From assembly GCA_965279195.1 (NCBI GenBank), contig CBDIHP010000030.1, forward strand, positions 101,234 to 165,233: DNA of 64,000 nt. The letters run 5' to 3'. The DNA is from CBDIHP01 sp965279195 (GTDB lineage: Bacteria; Planctomycetota; Planctomycetia; Isosphaerales; Isosphaeraceae). How positions within the stretch are numbered: the first letter of the stretch is position 1; each line of letters begins with the position of its first letter. The notes under the pieces were generated by a model that did no database searches, was not told where the DNA came from, and saw nothing but the letters and a program-made list of their open reading frames with translations. A program made the translations under genes and the position numbers. This document shows, piece by piece, positions 1-8,976 of the stretch.

Positions 1-60
1 CATGCCCGGGGACGGCCTGGTGACGGTGTCGGATCGGAGGTCGATGATCGGACGGCTCAT
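1..60 (-). CDS. ltaE: L-threonine aldolase, N-terminal fragment (runs off left edge)
   Basis: Reading leftward from the ATG at 60, the 20 codons translate to MSRP followed by IIDLRSDTVTRPSPGM. The DLRSDTVTRPsPxM block is the hallmark N-terminus of the PLP-dependent low-specificity L-threonine aldolase family, which cleaves threonine or allo-threonine to glycine and acetaldehyde. Only this end is present, so the catalytic lysine cannot be seen. The gene is divergent from hisD, with about 240 bp between the two starts. No clear Shine-Dalgarno precedes the ATG. The family call rests on one short but very characteristic motif. Confidence 0.75.
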   Translation of the reverse strand, partial: MSRPIIDLRSDTVTRPSPGM

Positions 61-303
61 GGTAGGGCGGGCTCGCGCGGGGCGGGATGGATCGGGCGGA
101 TGATGGATTAGGCTCTTACACTTATGGCGAGGCCCAGGCCCCCTGTCAACGGTCGCAAACCATCCGGGCGGAACCTCCTGCGGCGACGCCGTGTCCTCGG
201 CCGGGGGATCTTTCGCAAAGGGGGGGCGATGGGTTGTCCGTTCGACTAGAATGCTTCCATCCCCGGACCGCTCGTAGACAGTTGGGATGAGAGTCGCCGT
301 TCG

Positions 304-1677
304 ATGACACGCACGCTGAAGATCGGCCGCATTGACTGCGCCCAGGACGACGCCCGCGAGGCCATCCGGACCCTCCGCGATCAGCTCAGCCCGCAGGGCA
401 ACGTCGTCAGCCCCCAGGGCCGCGCCCGGACGATCGCCGTGTTCGGCGAACCCCTCACCCCTCAGCAGGTCGTCGAGCGCATCTGCGAGGACGTCCGCAC
501 CAAGGGCCTTCCCGCCGTCCTCGACTACACCGCCAGGCTCGACGGCGCCAAGCTCGACGCGACCTCCGCCCGCGTCTCCCCCGCGGAACTGGCCGAGGCC
601 CGCCGGAAGGCCGATCCCGAGTACGTCGAGACCATCCGCCGGATCCGCGACAACATCCTCCAGTTCCAGTTCGGCATACTCAACCGCGACGCGACCCTCC
701 GGCGCGGGCCGAACTGCGAACTCCGGATGCGATACCGCCCCCTGCGACGCGTCGGCGTCTGCATCCCCGGCGGCGCGGCGGCGTACCCCTCCTCGCTCTT
801 GATGACCGTCGTCCCCGCCCAGGCGGCCGGGGTGCGGGAGATCGCCGTGGTGGTCCCGCCGACGGCGTTCGGCGGCTACAACTCCGACCTCCTCGCCGCC
901 TGCCACGTCCTCGGCGTGAGGGAAGTCCACCGGATCGGCGGGGCGCAGGCGGTCGCCGCCCTGGCGTACGGCGTCGAGGGCATCCCGCAGGTCGACAAGA
1001 TCGTCGGGCCCGGCAACCTGTTCGTCGCGCTGGCGAAGAAGCATGTGTACGGCGAGGTCGACATCGACAGCATCGCCGGCCCGAGCGAGGTCGTCCTGAT
1101 CGCCGACTGGACCGCCGACCCCCGCTACATCGCCTCCGACCTCATCAGCCAGGCCGAGCACTCCCCCGGCGCCAGCATCATGATCACCTGGGAGGCCGAC
1201 CTCATCGACCGGGTCGCCGAGGCCCTCGATGACCAGCTCGCCATGCTCAGCCGCGGCGAACTCGCCCGCGACAGCCTCGAAAAGTTCGGCGCCCTGATCC
1301 TGGTCCGCGACGAGGACGAGGCCGTCGAGCTGACGAACATGATCGCCCCCGAGCACCTGCACGTCTCGACCTCCGACCCCGAGCGCCTCGCCGAGCGGCT
1401 CACCAACGCCGGGGCCATCTTCCTCGGGCACGACACCCCCGTCGCCGTCGGCGACTACGCCGCCGGGCCGTCGCACGTCCTGCCGACCGGCGGCACCGCG
1501 CGTTGGGCCTCGGGGCTGTCGGCGAACGACTTCCTCAAGCGATCGAGCATGATCTGGGTCAACCGCGAGGGCCTCAACGACCTGGCGCCCGATATTCGCC
1601 GCCTGGCCGACAAGGAAGGCCTCACCGCCCACCGCTATAGCGTCGACATCCGACTGGAATCCGAAGACAACGCCTGA
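304..1677 (+). CDS. hisD: Histidinol dehydrogenase
   Basis: Catalyses the last two steps of histidine biosynthesis, oxidising L-histidinol to L-histidine with NAD+ in a zinc-dependent cytosolic reaction. The 457-residue product has the family signatures in order: GVCIPGG (about 151-157), DKIVGPGN (231-238), IAGPSEV (about 258-264), the zinc-site region SQAEHSPGA (282-290) and the catalytic Glu-His pair in IAPEHL (E350, H351). It is slightly longer than the usual 430 residues because of an N-terminal extension of about 25 residues. It is the first gene of a plus-strand run that also holds hisC and hisB, but an LRR gene and a GNAT gene lie between them. The ATG at 304 has only a weak purine-rich stretch upstream. 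Confidence 0.97.
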   Translation: MTRTLKIGRIDCAQDDAREAIRTLRDQLSPQGNVVSPQGRARTIAVFGEPLTPQQVVERICEDVRTKGLPAVLDYTARLDGAKLDATSARVSPAELAEARRKADPEYVETIRRIRDNILQFQFGILNRDATLRRGPNCELRMRYRPLRRVGVCIPGGAAAYPSSLLMTVVPAQAAGVREIAVVVPPTAFGGYNSDLLAACHVLGVREVHRIGGAQAVAALAYGVEGIPQVDKIVGPGNLFVALAKKHVYGEVDIDSIAGPSEVVLIADWTADPRYIASDLISQAEHSPGASIMITWEADLIDRVAEALDDQLAMLSRGELARDSLEKFGALILVRDEDEAVELTNMIAPEHLHVSTSDPERLAERLTNAGAIFLGHDTPVAVGDYAAGPSHVLPTGGTARWASGLSANDFLKRSSMIWVNREGLNDLAPDIRRLADKEGLTAHRYSVDIRLESEDNA

Positions 1678-1702
1678 TCCGACCCGCAACGGAGGTACGC
1701 CG

Positions 1703-2482
1703 ATGACCGCGAATCTCGCCACCGCGTCGGACGCCACCGTCGTCCGTCCGCTGCCGCCGCTTCCGCACGGCTCCAGGGCCGGGATGCTGCTCGCCGGCGT
1801 TCTGTTCGCGGTGCTCCTGCTCGGGTTCTACGCCGGCGTCCGGTTCTTCCGTCACATCGGTGCGGCCGCGACCATCCACTCCGCGAACGGCCAGGTCGAT
1901 TGGACGGTCGACCGCAGCAACTGGTTCCGGGGCGGCGAGACCACCGTCGATTTCGCCATGCAGTTCCGCTACCTGCGCGGTCAAGAGACCGATCCCAAGA
2001 CGCTGGACGCGCTGCCCCAGCTCATCAACCTCAAGTCGCTCGACCTCCTCGGCTTCGAAAAGCTGGCGGGCAAGGAACTTGACGTGATCGAAGGCCTGGG
2101 CAGCCTCCACACCCTCTGCCTCAACCGCATGGTGAATCTGGACTGGAAGAACGCCTCCGGCCTGCGGCTCGACGACACAGCGCTGCCGCACCTGGCGAAG
2201 CTCACCGGCCTCAAGACCCTCTGGCTCGCCAACAACGACATCACCGACGAAGGCCTCGCCGCGCTCGCGACGCTCCAAAACCTCGAGGAACTGGACCTCG
2301 ACGGCACGCTGATCACCGACAAGGCCGTGCCCCACCTGCTCAAACTCAGGAAGCTCCAGATCCTCCGCGTCGGTGCCACCAAGATGACCCCGGCCGCGAC
2401 CCAGGAGCTGATGCGGCAGATCCCGGGGCTTCAGGTCTCGGTGGAAGCCTCGCCCGAATTGACCGACCTGAGGAGCCAATGA
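1703..2482 (+). CDS. Leucine-rich-repeat protein with one N-terminal membrane anchor
   Basis: The 259-residue protein has a short cytoplasmic N-terminus and one hydrophobic segment at about residues 27-49 (GMLLAGVLFAVLLLGFYAG). The rest is predicted to lie outside the inner membrane. From about residue 85 to the end it has irregular leucine-rich repeats of the form LxxLxxLxLxxxxITDxGLxxL, for example around TGLKTLWLANNDITDEGLA and QNLEELDLDGTLITD. LRRs mediate protein contacts; the partner is unknown. The gene starts 25 bp after hisD with GGAGG upstream of its ATG. Its stop overlaps the start of the next gene (ATGA), suggesting translational coupling. It has no recognisable role in histidine synthesis. 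Confidence 0.8.
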   Translation: MTANLATASDATVVRPLPPLPHGSRAGMLLAGVLFAVLLLGFYAGVRFFRHIGAAATIHSANGQVDWTVDRSNWFRGGETTVDFAMQFRYLRGQETDPKTLDALPQLINLKSLDLLGFEKLAGKELDVIEGLGSLHTLCLNRMVNLDWKNASGLRLDDTALPHLAKLTGLKTLWLANNDITDEGLAALATLQNLEELDLDGTLITDKAVPHLLKLRKLQILRVGATKMTPAATQELMRQIPGLQVSVEASPELTDLRSQ

Positions 2483-3012
2483 CTGACCCCTCCGCCCTGT
2501 TCTCGATCCGACCCGCTACGGCCGACGACTGCACACTGATCGTGAACCTGATCTACGAGCTGGCCCTCTACGAGAAGCTGGAAGCCCACGCGAAGGCCAC
2601 GCCCGACGGCCTCCGGACGCATCTGTTCGGCCCCAATCCGTCGGCCGAGGCGTGGATCGCCGAGGTCGACGGCCAGCCCGCCGGCTTCGCCCTGTTCTTC
2701 CGGACCTTCTCGACCTTCCGGGGTCAGCCGGGTCTCTACCTCGAAGACCTGTTCGTGAAGCCGGCCTACCGGGGCCTGGGAATCGGCAAGGGCCTCCTGA
2801 CTTCGCTCGCGGCCGAGACCCTCAGGCGCGGCTACGGCCGGCTGGAGTGGGCGGTCCTGAACTGGAATGAGCCCGCGATCGGCTTCTATCGGTCGATCGG
2901 GGCCGAGTCGATGTCGGACTGGTCGGTCAATCGGTTGACGGACGGGACCTTGCAGTCGGCCGCCGCGATGGCGCCGAGGTTCGTCGAAGTGAACGCCTCG
3001 AAGGGGAGTTGA
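2479..3012 (+). CDS. GNAT-family N-acetyltransferase
   Basis: A 177-residue protein with the acetyl-CoA-binding motif A of the GNAT fold, LFVKPAYRGLGIGKGLL (RGLGIGKG, about residues 98-105). This is followed by the motif-B-like WAVLNWNEPAIGFYRSIGA, where the NxxAixFYxxxGA pattern is typical of the diamine acetyltransferase and spermidine acetyltransferase-like branch. It probably transfers an acetyl group to a small amine or protein amine in the cytosol; the substrate cannot be read from sequence. The start codon overlaps the end of the LRR gene by four bases, and hisC begins 7 bp after its stop, so all three are likely cotranscribed. Confidence 0.88.
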   Translation: MTDPSALFSIRPATADDCTLIVNLIYELALYEKLEAHAKATPDGLRTHLFGPNPSAEAWIAEVDGQPAGFALFFRTFSTFRGQPGLYLEDLFVKPAYRGLGIGKGLLTSLAAETLRRGYGRLEWAVLNWNEPAIGFYRSIGAESMSDWSVNRLTDGTLQSAAAMAPRFVEVNASKGS

Positions 3013-3019
3013 AGACGGG

Positions 3020-4063
3020 ATGAGCCGGTTCTTCCAGCAGCATATCGACAAGATGTCCGGCTATGTCCCCGGCGAGCAGCCCCGCGACGGCGGGATCATT
3101 AAGCTCAACACGAATGAGAACCCGTACCCGCCGTCGCACCGGGTCGCCGAGGCCATCGCGACCGCCCTCGACGGCCGCCTCAGGCGTTACCCCGACCCCG
3201 TCGGCAACGCCTTCCGCGAGGCCGTCGCGCGGCGGCACGGCGTCACGCCCGACATGGTGCTCGCCGGCAACGGTTCCGACGACCTCCTGACGATCCTCAC
3301 CCGCGCGTTCGTCGGGCCGGGCGAGCTGATGATCTCCCCCACCCCGAGCTACATCCTCTACAAGACCCTCGCCGAGTTGCAGAATGCCCGGTTCGAGCAG
3401 ATCCCGTTCGAGCCCGACTGGACGCTGCCGCCCGAGAACTTCGCCCACAACGACGCCAAACTCGCCTTCCTGGCCAATCCGAACAGCCCCTCGGGCACCG
3501 CGCTCGCCCCCCCGGCCGCGGCAGAGATCGCCGAGGCCCTCTCCTGCCCGCTCGTGGTCGACGAGGCCTACGCCGACTTCGCCGAGCACGACGCCATCAG
3601 CCTGGTCGCGACCCACCCGAACATCATCGTGACCCGGACCCTCAGCAAGGGCTACTCGCTCGCCGGCCTCCGCCTCGGCTACCTGATCGCTCGGCCCGAG
3701 ATCATCGAAGGCCTGGGGAAGGTCAAGGACTCATATAACTGCGACACCCTGAGCCTGCTCGGCGGGGCCGCTGCGCTCGACGATCGCGAGTGGCAGGTCG
3801 AGAACCGCCGCTGCATCCGGGCGACCCGCGACCGTCTGACCCAGGCCGCCCGCGACCTCGGCTACACCGTGCCTGACAGCCAGGCCAACTTCATCTGGTG
3901 CCAGGGCGGCCCGCCCGCCGCCGAGGTCTACGACAGCCTCAAGGCCGAGAAGATTCTGGTCCGCCTGATGCGCTACCAGGGCTATCCCGACGGCCTCCGC
4001 ATCACCGTCGGCACCGATGCCGAGATCGACCGGCTGCTCGAAGTCTGGTCCCGGCTCGTCTGA
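3020..4063 (+). CDS. hisC: Histidinol-phosphate aminotransferase
   Basis: PLP-dependent class I/II aminotransferase that converts imidazole acetol phosphate and glutamate to histidinol phosphate. The 347-residue product has the N-terminal NENPYPP (32-38), GNGSDDLL (83-90), the NPNSPSGT substrate loop (153-160), VVDEAYADF (179-187) and the Schiff-base lysine in TLSKGYSLAGLRLGY (K210). Length and motif order are normal for HisC. It follows the GNAT gene by 7 bp. hisB comes 99 bp later, so the three histidine genes here share an orientation but are not tightly packed. HisC-like enzymes can also act on aromatic amino acids; the his neighbours favour the histidinol-phosphate role. Confidence 0.95.
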   Translation: MSRFFQQHIDKMSGYVPGEQPRDGGIIKLNTNENPYPPSHRVAEAIATALDGRLRRYPDPVGNAFREAVARRHGVTPDMVLAGNGSDDLLTILTRAFVGPGELMISPTPSYILYKTLAELQNARFEQIPFEPDWTLPPENFAHNDAKLAFLANPNSPSGTALAPPAAAEIAEALSCPLVVDEAYADFAEHDAISLVATHPNIIVTRTLSKGYSLAGLRLGYLIARPEIIEGLGKVKDSYNCDTLSLLGGAAALDDREWQVENRRCIRATRDRLTQAARDLGYTVPDSQANFIWCQGGPPAAEVYDSLKAEKILVRLMRYQGYPDGLRITVGTDAEIDRLLEVWSRLV

Positions 4064-4068
4064 ACCGG

Positions 4069-4098
4069 CTGACCCGCCTTCCCCTGAGTTGTTAGAAT
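4069..4098 (+). promoter_or_regulatory. Possible sigma70-type promoter before hisB
   Basis: In the 99-bp gap between hisC and hisB the hexamers CTGACC (4069-4074) and TAGAAT (4093-4098) are 18 bp apart. They match the consensus at 4 of 6 and 5 of 6 positions. It could give hisB and the following membrane gene their own transcript. It is a by-eye match only, and planctomycete promoter consensus is poorly known. Confidence 0.3.
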
Positions 4099-4162
4099 AC
4101 CGGCCCCGCCGCACCCGTGTGACGACGAGGGCCGCTTCGCTTCCTCCTTCTGGATCGACCCC

Positions 4163-4786
4163 GTGAGTGCGGAACCGAACAGTTCGAACCAATCTCTTCC
4201 CCGGCGCGGGGAGGTCACCCGGACGACCCGCGAGACCGACATCCGGCTGACCCTGAACGTCGACGGCCACGGCAAGGCCGAGGTCGCCACCGGCGTCGGG
4301 TTCCTCGACCACATGCTCGAACTGTTCGCCCGGCACGGGCTCTTCGACCTGACGGTCACCTGCAAGGGGGACCTCCACGTCGACGACCACCACACGACCG
4401 AGGACGTCGGACTCTGCCTCGGCATCGCTCTGGACCGGGCCCTCGGCGATCGCAAGGGGATCCGACGTTACGGGCACTGCATTTTGCCGATGGACGAGAC
4501 CCTGGTGACCGCCGCGGTCGACCTCGGCGGCCGGCCCTACTGGGTCTGGAATGCCCCGATGCCGACGCCGAAGGTGGGGACGTTCGACACCGAGCTCGTC
4601 GCCGACTTCTGGCAGGCGTTCAGCAACCAGGGACGCTTGAATCTGCACATCCTGGCGCATTACGGCCGCAACTCGCATCACATCAGCGAGGCCATCTTCA
4701 AGGGGCTCGCCCGCGCCTTGCGCGACGCCTGCGAGATCGACCCCCGGGCGCCGGGGGCCATCCCCTCGACGAAGGGTTCGCTTTGA
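4163..4786 (+). CDS. hisB: Imidazoleglycerol-phosphate dehydratase
   Basis: Manganese-dependent enzyme that dehydrates imidazoleglycerol phosphate to imidazole acetol phosphate, the substrate of HisC. The 207-residue monofunctional protein has the two metal-binding histidine clusters of the family: GFLDHMLELFARHG plus DDHHTTEDVG in the first half, and HILAHYGRNSHHISEAIFKG in the second. There is no fused histidinol phosphatase domain. Translation starts at GTG 4163, giving MSAEPNSSNQS before the conserved EVTRTTRETDI region. Elsewhere hisH often follows hisB; here the next gene encodes an unrelated membrane protein, and hisH, hisA and hisF are not in the window. Confidence 0.96.
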   Translation: MSAEPNSSNQSLPRRGEVTRTTRETDIRLTLNVDGHGKAEVATGVGFLDHMLELFARHGLFDLTVTCKGDLHVDDHHTTEDVGLCLGIALDRALGDRKGIRRYGHCILPMDETLVTAAVDLGGRPYWVWNAPMPTPKVGTFDTELVADFWQAFSNQGRLNLHILAHYGRNSHHISEAIFKGLARALRDACEIDPRAPGAIPSTKGSL

Positions 4787-4825
4787 ACACGATCGGTCCG
4801 CGATGGCGGACCCTAGGGGGGTGCG

Positions 4826-5851
4826 ATGGGCGAGCCGTGGTCGAATATGAAGCGTCGGGGGATGCTGATCAATGCGGCGCTGGTGCTGGTGGCCTTCGGG
4901 CTGCTGGGGTTCACGGTCTGGCTGAACCGCGACAAGATCGCGGAGGTCTTCAACAAGCCCGTCGACTTCCGCTACTTCGGCGTCGGGTTCGCGATCTACA
5001 TGGTCGCGTTGATGCTCACATTCTTCCGCTGGTACACGCTGGTCCGTGCCCTCGACCTCCCCTTCTCCTATCGCGACGCCATCCGGCTCGGCTTCATCGG
5101 CAACGTCTTCAACCTCGTGATCCCCGGAGCCGTCGGCGGCGACGTGATCAAGGGGGCGTTCCTCTGCCGGGAGCAGTCGCGCAAGGCGTCGGCCGTCGCA
5201 TCGATGATCATCGACCGGATCCTCGGCCTCTCCGGCCTCTTCCTGCTCGCCGGGATCGCCGGCCTGTTCGCCTGGGGCTCGGCCGACGCCAAGGTGAAGA
5301 CGCTCGTCGGGCTGGTCTGGCTCGCCCTGTTCGGCGGGTTCACATTCCTCGGGATCCTGTTCACCCCGAGCCTGTACCCGATCCTCACCCGGCTGTCCGC
5401 CGGGCGTGAGAAGCTCGGAAGGATCTTCCACGAACTCGAATCGATGGCGATGTCCTACCGGTCGAGGATCGGGGTCGTGATCGCTGGGCTATTGCTGTCG
5501 TCGTTCATCCACAGCATGTTCGTGCTGGCCTTCTACACCCTGAGCCTCGCCCTCTTCGACAAGGTGCCGACGCTGGCCGAGCACTACCTGATGGTCCCCC
5601 TCGCCCTCTTCACCACCGCCGTGCCAATCCCCTTCGGCGCGCTGGGGCTCTCCGAGGCCGTGAGCCAGGGTCTTTTCAACATGGTCCAGTACCAGAAGGG
5701 CGCCGTTGCCATGATGGCGTTCCGCGTCCTGATGTACGCCGGCGGCCTCGTGAGCGTCTGCGTCTACCTCGCCAACATGAGCCAGGTCCGCTCCCTCAAG
5801 TCCGACGCCGCCCACCTCGCCGAGGATATCGCCGACGGCACCGCATTGTAA
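4826..5851 (+). CDS. Polytopic membrane protein of the LPG-synthase transmembrane (UPF0104) family
   Basis: A 341-residue integral membrane protein with about eight hydrophobic segments spread over its length. It carries the family motif GxxGGDVIKGAFL (about residues 103-115), which resembles the flippase half of lysylphosphatidylglycerol synthase (MprF). Family members are thought to move lipids or lipid-linked intermediates across the inner membrane. No synthase domain is fused here, so lipid lysination is not implied. The ATG at 4826 lies 39 bp after hisB with GGGGG upstream. It ends convergently with the FG-GAP gene, about 106 bp away. Confidence 0.85.
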   Translation: MGEPWSNMKRRGMLINAALVLVAFGLLGFTVWLNRDKIAEVFNKPVDFRYFGVGFAIYMVALMLTFFRWYTLVRALDLPFSYRDAIRLGFIGNVFNLVIPGAVGGDVIKGAFLCREQSRKASAVASMIIDRILGLSGLFLLAGIAGLFAWGSADAKVKTLVGLVWLALFGGFTFLGILFTPSLYPILTRLSAGREKLGRIFHELESMAMSYRSRIGVVIAGLLLSSFIHSMFVLAFYTLSLALFDKVPTLAEHYLMVPLALFTTAVPIPFGALGLSEAVSQGLFNMVQYQKGAVAMMAFRVLMYAGGLVSVCVYLANMSQVRSLKSDAAHLAEDIADGTAL

Positions 5852-5957
5852 GGTGGGCACCGCCCGCCACCGCGTCGGAGTCATGGTTGCCGGCGACACC
5901 GACGCGTGTTGCGGATTCCATCGATCGGTGCCAATGTGGTGGTGCGCGATGCCAGCC

Positions 5958-8918
5958 CTACCGGGTCTCTTCACACTTCGTATATCGATCGACTTGCGGA
6001 TTTTGAATCGTCTGGCTTCGCCCCGAGGGCCAGCGGATCTCGATGGAATCCACGGCGGTCGCGCCACCGAGGCCGAAGACCAACCGGCGGTCGCTCGATG
6101 AGAGATAGCTCGTCCCGGACGTCAACCATCGTGTCTGCGTCTTGCCCCCGGCCTTGAGCGTGACCTTCGCACCCACCGCCGTGCCCCGGCGGCCTACCGG
6201 ATCCAGGCCGATCCAGTGGTGCGACGTCCTCGACTCATTCCGCAGAAACGCCAGCGGCGCGTCGCGGTGCACGACCACGAGGTCGACCTTGCCGTCGTTG
6301 TCGAGATCCCCCGACGCCACGCCACGGCCTACGTAGGTCCTCGACAGATACGAGGCCGCATCCCCCACCGACCTGGAAAACCGGCCGTCGCCCTTGTTGG
6401 TCAGCAGGAGCGGCGACTGGGCCATCCGGACGTTGACCCACGGCTGGTCGTCGACGTGGCCGTTGGTGACGAAGAGGTCGAGATCCCCGTCGAGGTCCCC
6501 GTCGAAGGCGACGGCCCCGAATCCGGTGAGGGCCCGGCTAGTGGAGTCGAGCCCGGCGGCGAGCGTGACGTCCTCGAACTGGCCGGCGCCGAGGTTCTTT
6601 CGCAAGGTGCTCGACTCGTTCAGGAAGTTGGTGTGGAAGATGTCGACGAGCCCATCGCCGTCGAGGTCATCGGCGACGACTCCCATGCTCGCGGTCGCGC
6701 GGCCGGAGCCGTTCACCGCTAGGCCGCTGCTGACGGCGACTTCCTCGAACTTCAGGCCGCCGAGGTTGCGGAAGGCGAAGTTCGGCGACGCGTCATTGGC
6801 CACGAACAGGTCGAGCCTGCCGTCCTCGTCGAGGTCCACGATGGCCAGCCCGAGCCCCCGCCCGCGCGGCTGCTCGATCCCGGCGGGCTTGCTCACGTCG
6901 GTGAACGTGCCGTCGCCGTTGTTGCGGTAGAGCAGATCCTGCTCCGCCTCGAAATACCCCGGGCTGCAATGGATCGGGCGGCCGGTCTGGTCCTTGCACT
7001 CCGGCGAGGACTTCGGATCGGCGGCGACATACGTCACCACGTAAAGATCCAGGTCTCCGTCGCCGTCCATGTCGCCGAAACCGGCCGCCGTCGACCACCG
7101 GTCCGACCACACGCCCACCTTCTTCGACACGTCCTCGAACGTGCCGTCGCCCTTGTTCCGATACAGGCAGGTCGAGCGAAAACCGGTGACGAACAGGTCG
7201 TCGAAACCATCACCGTCGTAATCGGCGACCGTCGCGCCCATGCCGTAGCCTCGGCCGCCGACGCCGGCCTTCGCGGTCACGTCGTCGAACGTCCCGTCGG
7301 GTTTGTTCCGAAAAAGCCGATTCGGCGCCGGGGGCGACTTCGGATCGACGGGCAAGGGACAGCCGTTGATGACATAAACATCCAGCCGACCGTCGCGGTC
7401 GTAGTCGATCAGGGCCACCCCGCCCCCCATGGTATCGGCGATGAACAGATCGGGACGCGGGGATGCGTCGTACTGCGCGACGAGCTTGGTCTCCGCCGCC
7501 ACATCGCGCAAGACGATCGCGGAGCCGGCGGACGCCCCCTGGGAGAGCGGCGGGAGGAGTTCGCCCGGCCCGGCCGGGCCGAGACGGGGTTCGTTGAGGG
7601 CGAACGGCAGCGAACGGATCGGGTCAGGGGATGGTCCCGCCAGGGACAGGGCGTCCTTCGCGGCGGACGAGCCCGGGTTCTTCGCCAGGGCGAGCTGATA
7701 CCAGGCCTGGGTCTCTGCGGAGAGGCCGTAGGCACGGCAGGCGGCGCCGAGATTCTCGCAAGCCAATGGCGAATATCCGTTTTGATCGCCCGCCCCGATC
7801 GCGGCACGGATCGCCCGTTCCTTCGCGTCGATCTCCCGGATGACCCCGCGTTGCAGGTCGGCCTCGGCGGTCTCCTTTCGGCGATCGAGCTGCCTGGCCA
7901 GGCGGAATCGCGCCTCGCGATCCCCCGGTGCGAGCTCCACGGCCTCTCGCAGGAGGGGCAAGGCCTCGTCGGGCTTGCCCTGGAGTTCCTTGATCCGGCT
8001 CGCGTAAACCAGCCACCTCGCGGCGGCCGCCGGCGACGTCGCCGGCCTCGCCCGGAGGATCCGCTCGACCGGGAACGACGAGAGATTGTCGCCCGCCGCG
8101 ATCCGGCACTCGGCCAGGGCGAACCGGCCCAGCGGGTCGTCGGCCAGCCCGGCGGCGGCCTTCTCCAACAACGGCCGCGCCTCCTCCGATCGCCCGCGCC
8201 AGTGCAGCGAGAGGCCACGGGCCCGGCACAGGAACGGATCATCGAGCGTGCGTGCCTGGAATTGATCGAGGTCGTCGTTGAGGGACCTCACGTCGTTCTC
8301 GGGCTGGAAGAGCTGCTGCACGAGATCGGCCAGCGGCTCGGCGGCCGGCCTCAGGCGGAAGAGTTCCCAGGCGTAGCGCCGGGCCTCGGCCGTGCGGAGC
8401 TGGATGCTCATCAGATAGACGAGCCTTGTCCTCGCGAGGACCTGGTCGGGCAGCCGTTGAACGATGCTCTGATAAATCTGCGTCGCCTCGGGGGCGTCCT
8501 TGCGCTGGAAGGCCGAGTCGCCCAGGAGCATCCAGGCGCCGAGCCAGTTGGGGTCGGACGGATCGACCCGTCCCGCGGCCGTTTTCGCCTCATCCAGCCG
8601 CCCTTGCGCGTTGCGCAACCCCACCAGCACCACCAGGGCCCGGCCGTCCTTCGGATGATCCTTGACCCAAGCCGTCAGCCGAGGCTCGACCTCGTCCCAG
8701 CGATTGCCCTGGATCCCCGCCTCGATCGCCGGCCACCCTTCCGGCGCGGGCGGAGGTACGGGACGAGGACGGCGGGACGTCCCCCCGAGGATCAGCTCGG
8801 GGTGGGCCAGGATGTAGCGGACCCCGGCCCCGGCGCCGACCACGATCGCCAGGAAGATGAGGGGGCCCCGGACCCTCGACCAGACACCGGGCCGACGCCC
8901 CTTGACGGACCCCGCCAT
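5958..8918 (-). CDS. Membrane-anchored TPR and FG-GAP/ASPIC (CRTAC1-like) protein
   Basis: A 986-residue protein. A hydrophobic segment at about residues 18-38 anchors or exports it. Residues about 50-430 hold TPR-like helical repeats. Residues about 500-870 hold many FG-GAP repeats with calcium-type DxDxDGxxD loops (DYDRDGRLD, DYDGDGFDD, DMDGDGDLD, DLDEDGRLD and others), predicting a beta-propeller. The end (about 890-970) is an ASPIC/UnbV domain. The start is ATG 8918, because GGGGAGG lies just upstream; an earlier in-frame start would run into the neighbouring gene. Such proteins are abundant in planctomycetes and probably bind ligands outside the inner membrane; no enzymatic activity is known. 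The TlpA-type gene lies 58 bp upstream on the same strand. Confidence 0.88.
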   Translation of the reverse strand: MAGSVKGRRPGVWSRVRGPLIFLAIVVGAGAGVRYILAHPELILGGTSRRPRPVPPPAPEGWPAIEAGIQGNRWDEVEPRLTAWVKDHPKDGRALVVLVGLRNAQGRLDEAKTAAGRVDPSDPNWLGAWMLLGDSAFQRKDAPEATQIYQSIVQRLPDQVLARTRLVYLMSIQLRTAEARRYAWELFRLRPAAEPLADLVQQLFQPENDVRSLNDDLDQFQARTLDDPFLCRARGLSLHWRGRSEEARPLLEKAAAGLADDPLGRFALAECRIAAGDNLSSFPVERILRARPATSPAAAARWLVYASRIKELQGKPDEALPLLREAVELAPGDREARFRLARQLDRRKETAEADLQRGVIREIDAKERAIRAAIGAGDQNGYSPLACENLGAACRAYGLSAETQAWYQLALAKNPGSSAAKDALSLAGPSPDPIRSLPFALNEPRLGPAGPGELLPPLSQGASAGSAIVLRDVAAETKLVAQYDASPRPDLFIADTMGGGVALIDYDRDGRLDVYVINGCPLPVDPKSPPAPNRLFRNKPDGTFDDVTAKAGVGGRGYGMGATVADYDGDGFDDLFVTGFRSTCLYRNKGDGTFEDVSKKVGVWSDRWSTAAGFGDMDGDGDLDLYVVTYVAADPKSSPECKDQTGRPIHCSPGYFEAEQDLLYRNNGDGTFTDVSKPAGIEQPRGRGLGLAIVDLDEDGRLDLFVANDASPNFAFRNLGGLKFEEVAVSSGLAVNGSGRATASMGVVADDLDGDGLVDIFHTNFLNESSTLRKNLGAGQFEDVTLAAGLDSTSRALTGFGAVAFDGDLDGDLDLFVTNGHVDDQPWVNVRMAQSPLLLTNKGDGRFSRSVGDAASYLSRTYVGRGVASGDLDNDGKVDLVVVHRDAPLAFLRNESRTSHHWIGLDPVGRRGTAVGAKVTLKAGGKTQTRWLTSGTSYLSSSDRRLVFGLGGATAVDSIEIRWPSGRSQTIQNPQVDRYTKCEETR

Positions 8919-8976
8919 CGGGACCTCCCCTCGTCCGACGACAACGTCGAAGGATGTACAAACCGGCGGATGAAAA

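Noticed and set aside
87..290. Short open frame upstream of hisD
   Set aside because: No ribosome site and low-complexity composition; it lies in the divergent promoter region between ltaE and hisD.
4783..5409. Open frame overlapping the LPG-synthase-type membrane gene
   Set aside because: It has an Arg/Pro-rich shadow composition, while the overlapping frame from 4826 has clear membrane segments and a family motif.
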